Shown: positions 58,101 through 64,000 of the stretch, piece after piece
How the letters are laid out: each line of letters opens with the position of its first letter
Position numbering within the stretch: the stretch's first letter is position 1
Assembly: GCA_020055645.1 (NCBI GenBank)
Contig: CM034546.1
Location: 138,281,875 to 138,345,874 of the forward strand
Source: Tomocerus qinae
Taxonomy: Eukaryota; Arthropoda; Collembola; Entomobryomorpha; Tomoceridae
Reading direction: 5' to 3'
Length of the DNA: 64,000 bases
Translations under genes and position numbers: made by a program
Notes under the pieces: generated by a model
What the model saw: the letters and a program-made list of their open reading frames with translations, nothing else
What the model was told of the DNA's origin: nothing
Database searches by the model: none

Positions 58101-59770
58101 AAAAGATTTATATGAAATTCATAAGAAAGGAGGTTTTGAGCTGAGAAACTGGACTTGTAGCTCAAAAGAAGTTCTCCAAATGATACCTCAGGAATTACGA
58201 GCTATTCAGGACAAAGATCTGAATATTGATTCGGAGCTTCCAATGGAAAGAGTGCTAGGTGTGCACTGGGACCCGAATTGCGATTGCTTTTATTTCACAC
58301 TCAACTACCATAAGGTAAATTCAGACATTGTCCAAGGGAAAAAGCGACCCACAAAGCGAGAAGTACTAAAGTTAGTAATGTCGATGTACCACCCTCTCGG
58401 ATTTTTTGCACACTTTACCGTAAAAGCTAAAATGGTTATGCAAGATATTTGGAGATGTGGAATAGGATGGGATAACGAAGTCACCGATTCAGTGAATGAA
58501 AAATGGACAAACTGGATAAACAAATTACAAGGAGTTGCTAAAATAAGAATACCGAGATGCTATTGTACAGGAATGGAAAGCTCAAGAAATGTCAGTTACA
58601 TGTTTTCACAGACGCAACTGAAAAGGCTTTCACCTCTGTAGCATATTTTCGTGTACAAACTACAGAATCTGTTACTGTATCGTTTGTCACTGCTAAAACT
58701 CGTGTCTCTCCTTTGAAGCCCATGTCCATTCCTAGACTGGAGCTTCAAGCTGCTGTGATGGGGACCAGATTAGCAGAAACAATAAAAGAACTCCATGAAT
58801 TGAAAATTGACTCGATTAGAATTTGGACGGATTCTATAACCGTGTTATGTTGGCTCAGATCAGATGCTAAGAAGTTTAAGCCCTTCATAGCAGTGCGAGT
58901 CGGAGAAATTGAGGAGACAACTGAAGTTTCTCAGTGGACTTGGATACCTACTCTGGAAAATGTAGCCGACGAGGCAACTCGGGATTCAAAACCTTCGGAT
59001 CTCTCCAGGAACAGCCGCTGGCTGAATGGCCCTGCATTTTTGAAACTCAAAGAGTCAGAATGGCCAAAGGAGAAAGAAACACAAAAACTGCATTTCTAAT
59101 GACGATTTGGAGATAAAACAAGAATTTGTTAATGTCATTACTCAACCATGCCTAATTTTACCGGATTTGCAGAAGTTTTCGTCCTGGCTGCAGTATCTTC
59201 GTTCAACTGCATGGATGATTAGATTCATTGAAAATAGCTCAACACCTTTTTCTGGCAAAGAAAAGATAATTGGAGAAATCCAACCGGAGGAGAAGCTAAT
59301 TTGGAAGAAAAGTCAAAATGACAGTTACAGTACAGAAGTAGGACTACTGAAAGCTGGTAAGGCTCTGCCCATTACAAGTCCACTATACAAACTTTCCGCC
59401 TTTATGGATGGAGAAAATGTATTACGAGTAAAAGGAAGACTGGCCAAAGCGGGAAATATTCCCCAAGATGCGAAGTTTCCTGTTATTCTACATCAAAAAC
59501 ATCAAGTGACAATTATGATTGTAAATTACTATCATGTCAATGCAATGCACAGAGGCCAGGAATATGTCATAAATGAACTTAGACAAAAATACTGGATATC
59601 TAGTGTGAGGACTGCTGTACGACGTTGCTGGAGCAGGTGCAATGTTTGTATTTTCTTGAGAGCAAATCCTGTGGTACCTGAAATGGGACTTTTGCCAGAA
59701 ATAAGGCTCTCTCCACAAGTACGTCCGTTTATTGTCACCGGAATGGACTATTTGAATGGGTGGGGTACAG
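55110..59770 (+). mobile_element. BEL/Pao retrotransposon, truncated (fossil)
   Basis: Parts in order: gag with a coiled-coil-like charged region and the RELPIFNGNPGEWPSF block (about 55350-56400), a CCHC-type zinc region (about 56460-56620), an aspartic protease-like segment with YAQLDDCSTTTLVD (about 56690-57180), RT with FGATCSPSLAQE and HYVDDYLDS (about 57600-58300), an RNase H-like part (about 58600-59090), and the integrase zinc domain with HRGQEYVINELR and CNVC (about 59520-59750). It stops before the integrase core, where the neighbouring gypsy LTR region begins. It is broken in roughly five or more places and has no recognisable 3' LTR. Moderately old. Confidence 0.85.
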
Positions 59771-59834
59771 TTCAGAGGGTCGATATCTATCGAAATCCGG
59801 TGGAATCTCAATTTACCCCCGACCCCCCCGGGGG

Positions 59835-60180
59835 TGTTGGGGGTGGGAACGTGACCTCCAGGTCATGTCCAGCAAAGATCCGATGAAACATTGGGGGGTC
59901 ATTGTTGTATTATGATGAGCAATTATGACACAAATTGCTACGATAATAAACTACGACTTTATTAAGAGACATTCAGAAACAAAGTGCAGAACAAAAAGAT
60001 AAAGTACATACATATTACATACATAAGATGAGAAGAGACGAATGCACTGAAAACGCCCCTAAGTCACCAAGGTTAAGATCAGATCAGCGTACGTGCAGAT
60101 CTGAGCTTGCAATAATTACTTCACACTGCATTACTGTACACTACATATATTTATATGAACAGAGATATAAATATACTACA
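59835..60180 (-). repeat. LTR of the adjacent Ty3/gypsy element (fossil)
   Basis: On the minus strand the block starts TGTAGTATATTT directly after a purine-rich tract (GTGTGGAGGAAA) and ends near CCCCCAACA. That is the expected 3' LTR position after the integrase. The outer end in C/G-rich sequence is approximate. Confidence 0.55.
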
Positions 60181-63100
60181 TTTCCTCCACACTTATTAAA
60201 AACACTAGGTATACTGTAAACGATCAATGGGAATACGTTTACGCTGCGGACGATGTGCTGCTCCCGACGGAGACACTGGTGGAGTGGTTGGTGGAGGAGG
60301 GGGTGTAGTGGCCTCGTGAACAGACGGAGACGGAGGTGCACTACCGCTTTCCACCTTCACTGGTGTGGAGGGGGCAGATGGTCGGGGAGACGGCCCTGGC
60401 TGAACATTTATCTGGGTGGGAATAAATTCCGCCACTTCCCCTGATAAAATATGATCCACATGACGTTTCATGACACGACCCGCGACATCTACATGATAGG
60501 AAACAGGACCCACACAACGAACTATGGTACCCTTAGACCACTTCTGGGAGTTTGCAGAGAAAGTTTGGACCCACACTGATTGACCGACTTGAAAATCACG
60601 AGGGGGAGACTTTCCCTGGAAAGAATCCTGTTGCAGCTCCTGCTTCACACGAACCCGAGTATGGACATCCGGACGAATAAGATCCATAAGAGTCTTAGGC
60701 CGAAACTTGAACAACAACTCTGACGGTGACACGTCAGTAGTACTATGGGGAGTTGTGCGATAATTCAACAAGAAATTGCACAGCGACAAATTAACATTGG
60801 ACTTGTCACCCCGTTTTAATGCGTTTTTAAATGACTGTACAAAACGCTCGGCTTCCCCATTACTACGAGGATGATAAGCACTGCTGGTAGTGTGACGGAC
60901 TCCATTCCGCACACAAAATTCGCTGAATTCCTTTGACACAAACTGGGGGCCATTATCAGAGACAATGGTTTCAGGAATGCCAAAACGAGAGAAAGTTTCG
61001 CGAACACAACTAATGACTTTCCCCGACGTAGAGTCATGACCAATGTTATACACTTCGGGCCATTTGGAGAAAGCATCAACAACAATTAACCACATATTGT
61101 TGCAAAAAGGACCAGCGAGGTCTATGTGTAGACGCTGCCAAGCCCTCTCGGGATACGACCAGGGATGGAGAGGAGCAACACGAGGATTGGCTCTATGCTC
61201 CGCACAAGAAACACAACTTTTCACCAAATTGTCAATGTCATTGTCTATACCCGGCCACCACACATATTGACGGGCAATGGACGAAGGACATCAGACTGAA
61301 GAGTTGAAGGGACGACGACACGGACACCCCACATAACAATTCCCTGTTCCAAAGTAAGTTCATTACGATGACTGAAATATGGTTTTATTTCCACTGAAAC
61401 TTGGGAGGCGGCGGTGGGCCAACCACTGGAAATGTAACGTATTATTTTAGACAAAAGAGGATCCCGGGACGTGCGAAATTTCACTAATTTAGAAGTCACA
61501 GGATTGCTTTCCCTAATTTGCCGAACAATAAAATCAGTTTGCTCGTCTGCCGGGGAACAGTCAGAGAGAGGCAAACGAGACAACACATCCGCATTACCAT
61601 GACTCATGGTATTACGATAAATAATGTCATACTGAAATTGGCTGAGAAAGACACTCCAACGATGCAGACGAGTTGCCACCAAGGGAGGTAATTCACGATT
61701 ATTGCCAAAAATAGCCAACAGTGGCTTGTGATCGGTGACCAACAAAAATCGACGACCACACAAATATTGGAAGAACTTTTTCATTCCAAAAACAATAGAA
61801 AGACCCTCCCTTTCTATCTGAGAATAATTACGTTCTGCAGAAGAAAGAGTTTTAGAAGCATATGCAATGGGCTTTTCACTGCCATCGGCATACTTGTGGA
61901 AAAGGACAACACCCAATCCCACCGATGACGCATCACACGATATTCCAATTGGAATTGTCTGTTGAAAATGAGCGAGAACTCAAGCAGAGGACACACATTT
62001 TTTTATACGGGCAAATGCTGCCTGGCACTGACTAGTCCATTTCCACTCAACACCACTACGAGTGAGATTGACAAGCGGAGAACTAACATCAGAAATATTG
62101 GGAATGAACTTTGCGTAAAAGTTGACAAGTCCCAAAAACGACTTGACTTCGGACAAATCCTTCGGCGGTCTCATAGACATGATTGCATCCACCTTGGAGG
62201 GGTCAGGCTGTAGACCATCCGATGAAATTAGGCGACCCAAAAATTTGATACTGGGCTCCATAAACTTGCACTTGGAACGAGAGAGTCGAAAATTGCACTC
62301 CCGCATTCGCTCAAACACTTTTCGTAAATTAATAAGATGCTCGGCTTGGTTGCGACCAGAGCAAATTACGTCATCAATAAACGAACGACACATATCAATG
62401 TCACTTAACATTTTGTCCATCAGTTCCTGAAAAATAGCAGGTGAGGAGGCTATGCCTTGGGGCAAAACATTATATTGATATAAACCTCGAGGTGTGCTCA
62501 CTACGAGAAACTTTCTACAACTTTCATCCATTTCGACTTGGTGAAAGGCATCAGGACCATCCAGTTGCGAAAATGTATCGCCACCGGAGACCGATTCAAA
62601 AATATCCTCTTCACGTGACAAGGGATATTGAGTAACACACAATTGATTGTTAATAGTGCGCTTAAAATCACCAGTGATACGAACACCACCACTGGGTTTT
62701 GGTACAACAACCAAAGGAGAAGCCCAATCGGAGTGAGCAACTCGACTTATTACACCTAACTGTTCCATGCGTTCCAGTTCCTTGTCCACTTTGTCACGAA
62801 GAGCAAAGGGGACGGGGCGGGCTCTGAAAAACCGTGGGACAGCATCATCCCGAAGCACTAACTTGGCTTTGAAATTTTTGATGGTGCCGACAGGTTTATC
62901 AAACACATCTGAGAATTCATTTAACAATGAATTCAAACTATCGGAACTACACAGCCGATTCACTTGGAACTGGGAGCACTGAGACTTAATGCTATTCCAA
63001 TCCATTTGAAAGGAATTAATTAAGTCACGTCCAAACAGCGAAGAACCATCTGCAACATGCAGGAAATGTTCGACCGTCTGATTATTGTACTTAATCACGC

Positions 63101-64000
63101 ACTTAAATTTCCCCTGTGCATGGAATTTCTCACTGGTGTAAGTCTGAAAAACAACATTAGACTTACTAAGTTGGGGGGAACCCAAACTTTTCCAAAATTC
63201 CGACGAAACAAAACTTGTACCTGAAGCGGTATCCAATTCCATATCATGATGTGTGTCGTTGACAAATAATGGAATTAAAATGGTACGGTTACTTGGAGAA
63301 ATTTTTTTAACTGTGTGCACGTTACTGTTATTGGTACTGTTATTACCACTGTTTCTATTTTGTGTACCGGCAGCAGTACCAGATCTACAAAACTTAGAAA
63401 AATGCCCCTTTTTTGAACACTTAAAACAAGTAACGTCCCCGTGGGGACAGTCTGCCTTCTTGTGGGCTTTGCCACAGTTGGGACAACTCACTTTCCCAGT
63501 AGCTTTCGCCGGGGCTTTCTTCCCGGTGAAAGAATTTTTCGCACGACCAACTTGGTGCGTAGCACTGGAAGGAGACTCAGGTTGGGAACTTCCCGACAAA
63601 CGAATTAGTTGAGTACTGGCTTCAGCAGACTCCTGGCTAATTGCAATTGAAACAGCTTTGGAGAGAGAGAGACTGTCATCCTCCAAAAACAGCCGTTTCT
63701 GTGCAGCCTCAGACAAAAAGGCCAAAAACAAACTGGTCACGCAAAGAAATATCCAAACCGGCGAACTTGCAAGTTATTGCTAACTTACGTAACTCAGAGA
63801 GAAACAGAGTAACTGATTCACCAGGCCGTTGTTTACGACTAAAAAACTTAAATCGCTCAGCAATGGCTTTGGGAGCCGGTTTAAAGTGATCCTTTAAAGT
63901 AGCACACAAGGACTTTAAAGTTAAAGATTCCGGTTTATCAGGTGACACTAACGAACATAGTACACTGTAGGTAGAGATGCCAATGGAAGACAATAAAATT
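59835..64000 (-). mobile_element. Ty3/gypsy retrotransposon (mag-like), cut by the window edge (fossil)
   Basis: Minus-strand order from the right edge: gag (AERFKFFSRKQRPGESV, about 63990-63720), two zinc knuckles (CPNCGKAHKKADC, CFKCSKKGHFSKFC), protease (MELDTASGTSF, about 63240), RT (SDWASPLVVVPKPSGG, QGIASSPAIFQ, SFIDDVICSG, about 62850-62350), RNase H (SKTLSSAERNYSQIEREGL, about 61850), and integrase (zinc domain near 61215, DNGPQFVSKEF, about 60950) to the stop near 60205, then the 3' LTR. The frames are long, with only about three interruptions, so it is younger than the BEL copy beside it. The RT motif reads FIDDVI, and the set resembles the mag/K02A2.6-like gypsy lineage. The 5' LTR lies beyond the window. 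Confidence 0.85.

Noticed and set aside
1-64000. tRNA or rRNA genes
   Set aside because: No cloverleaf-like block with a T-loop GGTTCGAATCC core, and no rRNA-like conserved stretch, was seen on reading; this was not a computed scan.

Overview
The window reads as AT-rich, intron-rich arthropod nuclear DNA. The evidence is short introns with GT/AG borders, cytochrome P450, Kazal and M1 aminopeptidase genes, an AA15-type copper oxygenase like those of invertebrates, and a mixed load of LINEs, LTR elements and MITEs. A hexapod such as a springtail is a reasonable guess, but nothing here fixes the species.

Layout: 1-6.2 kb holds no recognisable gene, only a solo LTR, a 35-bp minisatellite and dispersed repeats. 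6.4-8.1 kb is a decayed DNA transposon with 31-bp terminal inverted repeats, split by a hAT-like MITE. 8.1-10.9 kb carries a three-exon rhodopsin-like GPCR and a collapsed tandem paralogue. Two small secreted Kazal genes follow (11.6-11.9 kb minus, 14.7-15.3 kb plus). A 17-exon secreted M1 aminopeptidase occupies 16.7-21.5 kb on the minus strand. A P450 lies at 24.6-29.9 kb on the minus strand, with a piggyBac-like MITE in one intron and duplicated TATA-bearing modules in its long first intron. A small four-helix membrane protein lies at 33.0-34.7 kb, and a four-exon AA15-type LPMO at 36.5-37.5 kb on the minus strand.

From 38 kb onward the window is almost all repeats: a 133-bp satellite in two opposite-facing arrays, a roughly 900-bp interspersed family, a hairpin MITE, three nested LINEs (one with an extra downstream ORF predicted to be a membrane protein), a copia fragment, a BEL/Pao element, and a Ty3/gypsy element that runs off the right edge.

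The host genes do not form a pathway. Several products (aminopeptidase, protease inhibitors, LPMO) are predicted to be secreted, and with the P450 they would fit gut or cuticle digestion, defence and detoxification. That grouping is inference. The most unusual signal is the LINE at 45.08-46.64 kb, with intact 17-bp target duplications and a third ORF encoding a signal-peptide plus membrane-anchor protein.
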